The notes: generated by a model from the sequence alone, not told the origin. A stretch of DNA of 64,000 nt from Piezodorus guildinii (GCA_023052935.1 CM041292.1:204685799-204749798), one strand, 5' to 3'. Counted from the first letter of the stretch, positions 42,191-51,501 are shown. Numbers and translations: made by a program.

Positions 42191-42253
42191 CGTGGAGTTG
42201 TCGGCGAGAGCGCCGGCCAGAAGACAGGAGAGGAAGAAGAAGAGAGCTGACAT
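42191..42253 (-). CDS. Probable first coding exon: signal peptide of a secreted or membrane protein
   Basis: On the minus strand an ATG opens a 21-codon exon: MSALFFFLSC, then LLAGALADNST, a textbook signal peptide with likely cleavage after ALA. It ends at ACG|GTAACA, a plausible phase-0 splice donor (intron from 42190 downward). The exon and the ~110 bp upstream (42254-42370) are far more GC- and CpG-rich than the surroundings, as expected of a genuine host promoter/leader. A TATA-like run lies at 42392-42410. Later exons should lie at lower coordinates but I found none, so the intron may be long. The family is unknown and this may be a pseudogene fragment. Confidence 0.5.
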
Positions 42254-42679
42254 GATGTAGCGTGCCCCAAGTCTAACGGCTTCTTGAGAGAGTGAGTGCT
42301 GCCTCGCCCACCGCCGCGGTCCCCACCTAGCCGGGGGTGGGGGTGGCGGTGACTTCAACGGCAGCAGGGTGGGGGTAAGGCCAAATCCCAATTATATATA
42401 TATATATATTAGAATCCCATAGATATATTAGAATATAAATTATAAACAATGAAACGTTAAAAAATATATAAAAAAGAATATGTATATTATTTTTATGTAA
42501 ATATAGGGGAAATTTAATTAGTCAAAAAAAAAAGTATCACTACAGCTCATTTTTTTCTTCGTATTACTGATGTATTATTTTAGTAAATTCATACTTTTGC
42601 TGACTTATTTAAGTAGGACGAATTAAATATTCCTTATATTAAATCTATTAAATATTCCTTATATTAAATCTCACTTCCC

Positions 42680-42990
42680 AATAGGTTTGGTCACCGGGGA
42701 AGTTAGACCATCACCTCCGTAAGGAGAGGCCTGTAGGGATAACATATTGTAAATATCTTAAGCAACTAAGGAACATTAATTATATAGTTTTGTTTTTTTT
42801 TTCATTTAACAAGTATATGCATTATTATTATTTTTCACATAGCATTATATTTTTTTTCCAATTATATAGAACTTTTTATTAGATTATATTAGAAATTATT
42901 TTAGAACTAAAAGTTAATATTATAATTTTTAAATGTTATCCTTGCAATAAAGGCTTATTCATTCATTCATTCATTCATTCATTCATATTA
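42680..42990 (+). repeat. LINE 3' end with (ATTC)n tail
   Basis: It starts with a GC-richer block (aggtttggtcaccggggaag, 'ctccgtaaggagaggcctgt') and ends 'gcaataaaggcttattcatt' followed by eight ATTC-type units (42958-42990). A polyadenylation-like AATAAA directly before a short tandem tail is typical of CR1/RTE-group LINE ends. No coding part remains. Confidence 0.5.
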
Positions 42991-43084
42991 AATCTACTGC
43001 CAATTTGTGTTTAATTAAGTTGAGGTCCAAGATTTTTTTTTTCTTATTCAATTTAAGAAATGTAAAAAGTAATTTATCGAATAA

Positions 43085-43412
43085 ATATTCAACCAAAAAA
43101 AACAATTACGACAATGATGACAAAATGTAAAAAGTAATTTAAATTTATCATATTTTTTTTTTATTTCTTGAATATTATTTTAATAATATTGTATGTGAAA
43201 ATTGGGAAACAATTTTTTTTTTGTAAATGTACCACTACAGCCCATGACAAGATTCTGGGTTCCTGTACATGTATGAATCAGTACTGATTGTGGACCAACG
43301 ACAGTGCAAGGAGTGATTTGCCTCGAAATCACGCTTAACTGGTTTTTCCTCAATTTTCGGGCACCCATATTGTAGACGTTGGGAGGCTATTGCCCTAATA
43401 AAAATAATATCT
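43085..43412 (-). repeat. Repeat S3, minus copy
   Basis: Reverse-complement partner of 40268-40565, ending 'gggaggctattgccctaata'. It abuts the LINE fragment that begins at 43413. It includes S2-like words 'gtacatgtatgaatcagta' and 'caacgacagtgcaagg'. Confidence 0.7.
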
Positions 43413-44145
43413 ACACGGCAGACTTGCCAGATAATGATCACACCTTACTAGCCACTTTTGCAGACGATACAGTTTTTTGACATCCCATCAAAACCCAGTT
43501 GTGGCATCTTTCATGTTGCGAAACCAAATTGATGATTTATCCAGTTGGGCTAATAGACGAAAACTGAAGATGAATCAATCAAAGAGTTTATTCATCATTT
43601 TCACGCTCAATCATGGGGATTGTCCAGCAGTCTATTTCGAGGATAAACCTATCCCAACATCAGAAGAAGCACGATATTTGAGACTGTACTTAGACAAAAG
43701 ACTGACATGGAGGCCCCACATTAGACTTAAAAGACAACAGCTGAACAGACGATTTGGAAAACTATTCCGTCTGCTTGACAAACGATCAAAATTATCCGTG
43801 AACACCAAAATTACTATTTACAAAGTACTGATCAAACCATTATGGACATATGGGATAGAGCTATGGGGATCTGTCAAAAACTATAACATCCAAATAATTC
43901 AGTCTCTTCAATCGAAAATATTGCGAAAAATCGTGGATGCACCGTTTTATGTAACCAACGATTTACTTCACAAGGACTTGGACGTACTCTTGGACAATTT
44001 CAGAAACAGCCACAGAATATTATAAAAGATTTCATGACAGATTGACTTACAACATGAACCCATCGGTCCAAACACATTTGATGATAACACAACCCGACGA
44101 CTTTTGAGGCGGTGGCCCAGAGAAAAATTACATCAACTGAAACCT
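43413..44145 (+). pseudogene. Jockey-type LINE fragment (family C), RT C-terminal part
   Basis: It begins within the RT at IYTADLPDNDHT, then LLATFADDTVF with the catalytic DD, followed at once by a stop or frameshift. A 182-codon frame (43477-44025) then gives WANRRKLKMNQSK, RLYLDKRLTWRPHIRLKRQQ, WTYGIELWGS and KILRKIVDAPFYVTND. The basic tail (RRLLRRWPREKLHQL-like) lies near 44100 in another frame. It differs from families A and B in sequence and UTR. Confidence 0.8.
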
Positions 44146-44756
44146 TTAGGTCTATATCTACGTTATATATAAATATATGTGATATTTACAGCGGCTCGGA
44201 AGACCGTTTTAATGATAGCTTACGTTTAGATAAAATTTAAATAGCTGTTAAATATAGTATATATTTAGTAAACAAAAATATTATATTTTTTATATTATAT
44301 TATATATAATTATATATATTATAACATATGTTAATTAAATAAGAATAGGTGACATTATAATTTCATTGAGGCTTACATATGATCATTTAAAAAAATTATA
44401 TGTAAAATAAATTAAATGCAACAATTTTTATTTGCTGTTTATTCATTTCATCATCATCATCATCCACCAGTGACACAAGCCTGCGATTTACAGAAGAAAA
44501 TTCTATAATTCTTGATATAATTAAGATTTTTTTAAAATTCCAAATCCAACATTTATTCGTCCAACAAAACATACAATATAAAATAAAATATATCATACAT
44601 ACATAATACATAATGATAGTCCTTTTACCCGAGGGTATTTTAAGATGTAATAATACATGTAAGATGCACTAATAAGTCTAATAAGCTTTCAATTTAATTC
44701 AATTCAAAACCGGCAGATGGCTTTAGAATTTTTTAAAGGGTGTTTCAGACTGCAGG
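44146..44756. other. Unassigned AT-rich sequence
   Basis: TA-rich near 44280-44330, with a 'catcatcatcatcatcc' patch at 44450. Nothing coding was recognised. Confidence 0.4.
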
Positions 44757-44764
44757 GTCCAGAC

Positions 44765-45026
44765 TAGGGGTGGGCATAATCGAATGATCGTCATAATCGG
44801 ATGATTTAATAATCGAATGATTAGTATGCATTGTGAGAGACGATATGTCACAATTTCCGTCTCTATATCCGCTGGCTGAGTCCTTATAATCCCTCGATTA
44901 TCCTTAAACAGTTCAGTTCGAATGATCATTCCCTTATCCAAACCGATTAATCCGATAATCGATTAATTGGAATGATTAAAATAATCGAATGATCCGATAA
45001 TCGTCATTCGATTATGCCCACCCTTA
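44765..45026. mobile_element. hAT-type MITE with 8-bp TSD (copy 2)
   Basis: The inverted ends TAGGGGTGGGCATAATCGAA and TAAGGGTGGGCATAATCGAA (right end read on the minus strand) enclose 262 bp. The flanks are GTCCAGAC (44757-44764) and GTCCAGAA (45027-45034). Internal ATCGATTAATC-type palindromes match the copy at 37313-37675. It is shorter by about 100 bp, so these are separate deletion forms of one family. Confidence 0.82.
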
Positions 45027-45039
45027 GTCCAGAACCCTT

Positions 45040-45320
45040 CCCTCGACATAGAACATCGACCAAGGGGATAGTGCCTTGCCACCTTTCGGGCCTATGTGGT
45101 AGTGTTATATCTCTAAAGAGAGGGTTTCCACAGACCTTCAGCCCATCAAAGAACTTTATGTCCTCCACCGCTATGAACGCAGCTCCTCATAGATCGTGGC
45201 GTTTCTTGCTGCTTGCAGCGAGGTTCCTTTGACTATCCGCTGAAGAACGGAGTTCTGGAAGCTCTGCAGTCTCTGGAGGGCAGATTTATAGAGGTGTGGA
45301 TGCAGTGGACCATCATAGAT
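45040..45320 (-). pseudogene. Possible LINE C-terminal remnant
   Basis: This GC-richer block reads on the minus strand HPHLYKSALQRLQSFQNSVL, then QRIVKGTSLQAARNATIYEE, which resembles the RT-thumb segment of Jockey-type proteins ('LQSFQxKVLRxIVNAPxYVxNxTIxxDL'). A frameshift follows. The similarity is weak and it could instead be a decayed host exon. Confidence 0.3.
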
Positions 45321-45779
45321 AAATTAAATTAAAATTACCTCATTACTTAATTAAGATAAATTGTTTTTTCCTAGCCCCTTATTTTTTTTCCTGATACCTC
45401 TCCTTAGGGAAGCTTAAGGTTTCTCCTTTTTCTACATATTTGCAATTTAAGGAGTTATTTCTCTTCTTGTTAATTTTTAAAGATTTACATTTTTATGTAA
45501 TGGATCCCATGATTAGGGATTACCTTTTAGTTAAAGATAACTTAAAAATACCTTTTTCATTTTAATGAACTTTTGTATTCGACCAAATTACGTTTCAAGA
45601 TACTACTACAGGATCCAAATAACGAATAAAAAAAAATCCGTTTGTCCGCCGTCCGCGGAATTTCTTCGAAACTATCGGACCAATTTTTTAAAATTAGCTA
45701 CAAAAATACTAGGGCATGAAACGATGAGCCTAACACCTAGACGTTCATATCAGGTTATTTTTAAAAGTTGTTTAATTCA

Positions 45780-46400
45780 ATAACTCAGATATTTTTGAAG
45801 TTAGAGGAACAAATTATTAGTGTTTTTTAACCAAATTAATTATGAAAAGGAGAAAATACAAAGAAACATATTAAAATTTTATCCATAAATACGCCTGGAA
45901 CTCAGTTATCTTTTGAAGATAGGGAAAAATATGTATAGAGTTTTAGAATCAGTAAAGCAAATTAAACAAAAGAAAAAAAAAGGAAAAACGAAAAAAAATT
46001 GAAATCTTGCCTATATATACGCTTGCAATTCCGTTATTTTCGTAGATAGAGAAAAAATTTATGAGTGTTTGTAACTAAAAAAAAAAAAACTCGAATAATT
46101 AGAAAAAAATGAAAATTTAACCACAAATACGCCTATAACTCAATTATTTCTGAACATTTTGTAGTGATTTTTAACCAAAAAAGTCTAGTAATTAGAAAAA
46201 AAGCAAAAAAAAAAAAAAAACATTGACATTTTACCCATAATTACGCCCATAACTACGTTATTTTTGAACATAGAAAAAAAAAAAAGGTGTATAAAGTTTT
46301 ATAATCACTAAAGCACTGTAAAAAATAAATATATACATCCCTACAAAACGGAAAAAAAATCATTGAAATTGGTTCAGAACTACCAGATATATACGTTTTG
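45780..46400. repeat. Degenerate tandem repeat, unit about 115-120 bp
   Basis: The phrase 'ataaatacgcctataactca' with 'gttatttttgaacatag' returns in variant form at about 45885, 46010, 46127 and 46237, each followed by an A-rich segment (gaaaaa, aaaaacga). At least four unequal units, interrupted by A runs. Confidence 0.6.
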
Positions 46401-46423
46401 AAATTAGCAGTGGTGATATTCCA

Positions 46424-47186
46424 TTGGGTTGTTTCACATGAAATGTCCGTTTTTATAGTTTCTGAAATACATAAAGGATTTTGCAGGTCTCTGTTGTTCT
46501 CTTCCGAATGTTTACACATTTAAAGTAAACAGTTACTAATCATCTACCTTTGTATTATAAACATTAGCTTCCCAATCAATTACCCACTTTTTAGTATACC
46601 TCCAAATATGAACATGAAAACACGCGATTTTCGAGTAATATTTTTGTACGAGTTTAAGTTCGGCCATTCAGCAGCTGAGGCCACCAGAAATATTTGCAAG
46701 GCGTTTGGGGAAGGGAGTGTTAATGATCGGACCACTGGAAAATTTGCCCCGAGGAAGACCTCCGTCCATAATAGACAACGATGTCCTCAAACATACAGTA
46801 GAAGGAAACCCCTACCAAACAGTTAAAGGACTCTCAGCACAACTAAATGCAAGTGCATCTACCGTTTCCAGACATTTAAAGTGTGTTGGGAAAGTAAAAA
46901 AGCTCGATACATGGGTACCTCATGATCTCACTGAGCGGCAGCAAGACCCCATGTTTCAAAACATACCGTGCAAAAATTGAGAGAACTGGGCTGCGAAGTT
47001 CTTCCGCACCCACCATATTCTCCCGACTTGTCTCCAACAGGTTACCACCTGTTCAGGAATTTAGACAACTTCGTCAAAGGATAACTTTTTGAAAATGATG
47101 ATCAAGTGAAAAGTGCGTTTTCAGATTTTGTTTCACTTCACTACAAAGCTCAGAGTTTTTCAGTTCGGGGATAAAAAACAACCCAA
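46424..47186 (+). mobile_element. Mariner deletion derivative D2, 763 bp
   Basis: The left end TTGGGTTGTTTCACATGAAA matches D1. The right end keeps only AACAACCCAA before TA (47187-47188). The HTH part begins MNMKTRDFRVIFLYEFKFGH at 46608. A deletion plus frameshift removes the IRRW segment, the frame resumes at GRPPSIIDNDVLK, and it joins at the same MFQ|NIPCKN junction as D1 to the transposase end near 46960. It is inactive. Confidence 0.8.
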
Positions 47187-47324
47187 TATTTTCCTTTGAA
47201 TTATTTATTGCTTTTTATTATTAGTTTATTGCAGTTATACCCTAATATTGTTATTTGGAAACAATAAACCATTGTGTAATAATTTGCAGTGGTTTTTAAA
47301 TTTACTGATTTAATAAAGTTTTAA

Positions 47325-47426
47325 TTTTACTTGCCTATATTGAAAATGTTCGAATTCCAGTTTTCAACGTAAATACGCTTTTTAGGGTAACCTGAGTCCA
47401 AATAACCAAGTCCCGCAAAAAGGTCT

Positions 47427-47465
<39 letters not shown>
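47325..47465 (+). repeat. R880 fragment n plus (GT)n
   Basis: The 5' part of R880 ('ttacttgcctatattgaaaa', 'ttccagttttcaacg', 'ccaagtcccgcaaaaagg') ends in a GT microsatellite (47427-47463) that grew from the family's tctgtgtgtgtg segment. Confidence 0.7.
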
Positions 47466-47466
<1 letters not shown>

Positions 47467-47729
47467 ACAGAAAGAGGCACGAAACTGAGATTAATACTTA
47501 AAAATAAAAAAATAATTCAAAGGAAAATAGTCTATCACGACTGCTAACTTCAAAACGCTATATCTCTGCTATTTCTAAACAGATTTCAATGATTCTTCTT
47601 TTGTTTTGTAGAACATTAAACAAGAGTATATATAATATATTTTTTTTTTTTCGTCATGGTGTCCTGGTCCTCGAACTCAATACAATTTTTTCTCTAGCTT
47701 AAAAAATAACTAAGTCATTGAATTAAAAA

Positions 47730-48503
47730 TGTAGGCTAAGTACATACAGAGATTCGCACTGTTTCTGGGCCAACGGCCGTGCAATGAGGCTATTCGGCCG
47801 AGATCACGCTCAGCCCAGGTTTCCCCCTATTTTTGAGTACCACACACAACAACACATTAGTTCAACCAGGATTTTCTCATTCGAAAGTGTTTTGTCCATC
47901 CGGTTGATTTGCTATCTTTTAAGGACTGGGGCATAACCTACGTACTGGCTTCCTCCTCCGAAGAGGAATCCAACCCCGACCACCACGTGCAAGCACTCCC
48001 GGCCACCACCCAATGATGGTCCTGGCTAGGGACCATCCCCGTAGTACCATTTTGAAATTATGATATCTTAAAGACCCGAATGGTCGTGTGCCTCGTGACT
48101 GCAAATTTCTCGCAGCCTCTACGGTTTACCAGGATACAAATTGACGGGAGGATGCCCGCCAGTTTGTATACTGGAGGGTGTTCCGTACCCAGATTAGCCT
48201 CCATCGTTAGCCGCACATTGTGCGTTAGCAGCTCTCAGGGCGGGGACGTGATGGTAGGCACTTGGGTATCACAAGGTACCCCCCTCCACATAGTGAAGTT
48301 GGTTCTTGTGAGCCCTTTGAGAGCCCATTTTTTGAGTACCCACTTTATTAAGGCTGTGTGCCCCAGGAGGGTCTCCATACCCCAGGATCGCCCCTCGGCT
48401 GAAATAACAGAATAAATAATATTCCGTCACAACCGAGATTCGAACCCAGGACCCAGAGCACAGTAGACTAGCGCTCTACCGACTAGACCACGCCGCTCCC
48501 TAG
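47730..48503 (-). repeat. SINE S2, long copy with tRNA-like head
   Basis: The head is at the right, on the minus strand: GGGAGCGGCGTGGTCTAGTC, GGTAGAGCGCTAG, then GGGTTCGAATC (48419-48500), with both pol III boxes. The body is unusually long (~0.75 kb) and GC-rich, ending near 'agtacatacagagattcgca'. The flanks share 'taagtcattgaattaaa' / 'tagtcattaaattaaa', an imperfect TSD. Partial copies lie at 1-112, 24925-25085 and 50598-51520. The 47920-48270 part may be a separate insertion, since the other copies lack it. Confidence 0.65.
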
Positions 48504-48683
48504 TCATTAAATTAAATCATATTTAATCGCCGCTATTTTAAAAATGAACAGGTGATAACAACATCTAGAGGTTACAATCATAATTGCTTGCTGTATTATT
48601 TTTGTATTTTTTTAGAAAAAAAATTGGTCAAGTAGTTTCGGAAAAATGCCGCGGGCGGCGGACATACAGATTTTTAAAAATTC

Positions 48684-48931
48684 GTTGGTTAATCGTAGGA
48701 TACTACAGTGGTAGTCCTAAATTTTTCCTATCCAGATTTTATTGGGATAGGGATCTTTAACGAGTACCTGACATCGCACAGGCTCAGGACCACCTTTTAA
48801 CGTCCCCTCCGACGGCATAACTAAGGATTTTTTACTCCCATTAAAAAATCCTAGGACCACCTGCGGGTTTGAACCCGTGACCTTTGGCATAGGAGGCTGT
48901 TATGCTAACCACCATGCTACAAGTGATCCCA
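48684..48931 (-). repeat. SINE S1 copy 10, tail-truncated
   Basis: S1 in reverse from 'ttggttaatcgtaggatact' to the head 'gctacaagtgatccc'. 'aaaattcgtt' stands on both sides (about 48676 and 48932), a probable TSD. It sits in the right arm of the large inverted repeat. Confidence 0.8.
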
Positions 48932-49271
48932 AAATTCGTTTTTCGGGTTCTACGTCTCTTGAAACGTAGGCTCTTTTTGAGGGTTAATGTTTTTTTTTTT
49001 TTTTTTTTTTGTCGATTATAAGCTTTCAACGAAAATAAACCAAAATAGTTTTTCATTGGTTTCTAACCATTTTTGACTTGATGATCCCATCCATTATATA
49101 AGATAGTAAATAATAAAATAAGAAGAAATGTGAAGTAGCCGAATTTACGTTAAATGATGATTTTGGTTGCATAAGAACACATGTTATTATACAATATATT
49201 TACTTGAAATAATTACTTTTCAGTTATGGGATCTCATTTATTTGGTGCGTGATATAGAAATATTTCGATAA

Positions 49272-49317
49272 TATTTAGTCACTTAAAAGATAGCGGTATC
49301 TTTTAAGTGACTAAATA
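49272..49317. repeat. Perfect palindrome, 21-bp arms
   Basis: tatttagtcacttaaaagat(a) is followed by gcgg and its exact complement. It is too short to class. In a eukaryote it is not a transcription terminator. Possibly a MITE relic. Confidence 0.8.
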
Positions 49318-49439
49318 CATCTGTTACCAAATAATTTTAGGTTGAAGCTCGTAATGAGGAACACGTATGGCGCAGCACAATGGAAATATCACGATTTAGT
49401 AGCCAAGAAGTAGATTTTATATATTATGATCATTTTACG

Positions 49440-49930
49440 AATAGAAATTCCAAGCACATCCTTTCTAACATTTTCATTTTCGGACTGTAATGCTGTTTGT
49501 TTGTTTATTCGTTTAACGTCACTTTTATGCAACTATGGCTAATCGGCCGATGCTACAGTGGGAGTCCTAAATTTTGCCTATCCAGATTTTATTAGGATAG
49601 GGATCTTTAACGAGTAACTGACATCGCACAGGCTCGGGACTACCTTTTAACATCCCCTCCAAAGGACGGCGTAACTAAGGATTTTTAACTCCCTTTAAAA
49701 AATCCTAGGACCACCTGCGGATTTGAACCTGTGACCTTTGGCATAGGAGGCTGTTACGCTAGCCACCCAGCTACAAGTGATCCGGGACTGTAATGCTTCT
49801 TTTAGGCTTTTAAGTAATAATAAGAGAGACAAATTAATTCAATCAACCTTTCATTTGACTTCTGTCACACCTCATGTATTTAAAAATTTTTTTTTCAAAA
49901 TTCCTTAAAAAACTATTCAAAACATTTAGT
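49440..49930. repeat. Inverted duplicate, copy 2 (partner at 35746-36235)
   Basis: Reverse complement of the partner outside the SINE insertions: 'attccaagcacatcctttct', 'aatgcttcttttaggctttt', 'agacaaattaattcaatcaa', 'acacctcatgtattt', 'aaaacatttagttttatt'. It leads straight into R880 copy o, as the partner leads into copy k. Confidence 0.75.
49495..49784 (-). repeat. SINE S1 copy 11 with 13-bp TSD
   Basis: A full S1 in reverse. Exact repeats, ggactgtaatgct, lie at 49482-49494 and 49785-49797. The partner duplicate near 36205 has a single uninterrupted version of this site. Confidence 0.92.
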
Positions 49931-50592
49931 TTTATTACTTCCACTTACCTATATATAGAATAAATAGTAAGGGAAAGTATTGTGATCGTGTAAATTTTCG
50001 GATTCCAGTTTTCAACGGAAATGCACGTTTTAGGGTCTCCTGAGTCCAAATAACCAAGTCCCGAAGGTCTATGTGTGTGTCCGTTTGTGTGGTAAGTCTA
50101 ACGCAAAAATGGTAAGTCGTACGAAACTGAAATTTCATATTTGAGACATCTATACGCCCGAGATGTTACAGCAACTTTTTCATCAAAATCAGCTAACCAG
50201 AAGAGCCACTTTATACCAGGCATTTTGCACCTTTTACGATTTTCTCAAAAACGGCTCCAACGATTTTGATTAAAATCGCTATATGGATGTAAAATTCAAT
50301 CGGCTTCAATCTAATGTAGGTTTCTTTCTGATTGAAATAGTCTGAAAGGGCTTAAATGCCGATATTTCAAAATTTCTTCCACTAAAGTATCTTTAATTTT
50401 GTAGATTTTATGAAATTTTAAGTTAGCAAATTTTAAAAAACAGGTAAACATATAAAATGAACGAATTAATATCCAAACTAAAGGAGAAAACTGCAAAAAT
50501 ATTTTTTTTTTTTTTTTTTTTTTTTTTGCAATATTTCATTTTTGATCATAAGAACAGAATTGATACACGGAATTGTAAAGGGTAATGGAGAG
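49930..50592 (+). repeat. R880 repeat copy o, 3'-truncated
   Basis: It starts 'tattacttccacttacctat' and includes 'agaagagccactttatacca', 'acggctccaacgattttgat' and a long T run (50504-50526). It breaks off after 'ggtaatggagagtg', where S2 sequence begins. Confidence 0.75.
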
Positions 50593-50597
50593 TGTTA

Positions 50598-50788
50598 AAG
50601 CCACCAGACTTTCCTTCAATTTCGGGTACCCACTTTTTAGAGGCTAGTTGTGCCCCACGAGAATCTCCATCACTCCAGAATCGCTTCACGGCTGAAATAT
50701 CAGACTAAACAATATTCTGTTACAGCTGGGATTCGAATCCAGGACCCGGAGAACATCAGACAAATGCTCCATCCACTAGTTCACGCCG
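50598..50788 (-). repeat. SINE S2 copy, tRNA-like head interrupted by Transib-type element
   Basis: It matches 48270-48490: 'gggtacccactttttagagg', 'ccccacgagaatctccatca', 'cggctgaaatatcagactaa', 'gggattcgaatccaggaccc'. The head stops at 'agttcacgccg' (50788) and continues at 51497 as 'cgccggctcctag', the equivalent of 'acgccgctccctag' in the intact copy. Confidence 0.75.
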
Positions 50789-51496
50789 CACAGTGGAAAA
50801 TATGACCGATTTCGGTGGACAAAATTCTGAAACTTGTCTATATTTAACCTTTGCGGTCCCAGATTAAGGAAAAAAATTTTTAAAAAATTGTAAAAACTAA
50901 TTAATTTTTTGACACGATTGCACAGTGGTCAAACATCAAATTCATTTGCTGAAATCTAAAAATTACTTACATTTTACGTTTGAAGTCCCAGAATACGGGA
51001 AACATAATACCAAAAATCTAATTATGGCTCGGAGTTGCTGAAACCTGCTAATAGATGCATTGTATGCCATTTAGAAACTCTTGAAATTATAGATTGTAAA
51101 ACTTTTGATTCGAAGTGTTGTGTCACCCAAATTATTTAAATTATTTATCACCCAAAACACAAAAAATCGCAAAATATTGTTTGTAATATCTAAAAACTAG
51201 AAGGATTGATGAAACAAATCCTTGGGGTAACTTGGGGGTTATATAGTTTTTCGTTATTGAATAGGAGCGTACATTTATAAATTGCTTATTCGAATAAAGA
51301 TAATCTCACTGCCGGCTATTACGCACTTGTGCGACAGGAATGATTCATTCATTTACTAATTATTTGTAAACATGGTATGGCGGGAAATATTAGTATTAAG
51401 GTCTTGCCAAATAATAATAAAAAGGCAAAGCACTGGAAAATTCCAAACTTTTGACCTGACTTTTGTCCACCTAAATTGGTGATTTTGCCCAGTATG
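50789..51496. mobile_element. Non-autonomous Transib-type transposon with RSS-like ends
   Basis: 708 bp with inverted ends. Left end: heptamer CACAGTG, a 23-bp spacer (GAAAATATGACCGATTTCGG then TGG), and nonamer-like ACAAAATTC. Right end on the minus strand: CATACTG, again exactly 23 bp, then ACAAAAGTC. About 30 of the first 39 positions agree. The 5-bp TSD is CGCCG on both sides (50784-50788, 51497-51501). A GC-rich 5-bp TSD fitting CGNCG and a CAC-starting terminus are the known marks of Transib, the superfamily related to RAG1. The host site is SINE S2, whose head is restored when the insertion is removed. The interior is AT-rich with no transposase, so mobility would need a helper in trans. 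Confidence 0.8.
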
Positions 51497-51501
51497 CGCC
51501 G

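Larger units (their letters stand above)
45570..48990. repeat. Large imperfect inverted repeat (3.4 kb) with nested insertions
   Basis: Left-arm words recur in reverse complement on the right: 'acgtttcaaga' with 'aacgaat' (45585-45635) against 48950-48980, 'gtccgccgtccgcggaattt' and 'ggaccaatttttta' (45640-45690) against 48610-48670, and 'gttgtttaattcaataactc' (45770) against the segment split at 47720/48505. The 46355-46415 segment pairs with 47525-47600. Inside lie the satellite 45780-46400, mariner D2, R880 fragment n, SINE S2 and SINE S1 copy 10. Arms were mapped by eye. Confidence 0.55.

Noticed and set aside
48419..48500. tRNA gene on the minus strand
   Set aside because: Looks cloverleaf-like but continues into the S2 body and recurs as such at 50690-50788. 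Treated as a SINE head.
49272..49317. Rho-independent terminator-like hairpin
   Set aside because: The window is eukaryotic and the palindrome is AT-rich with no transcript context.
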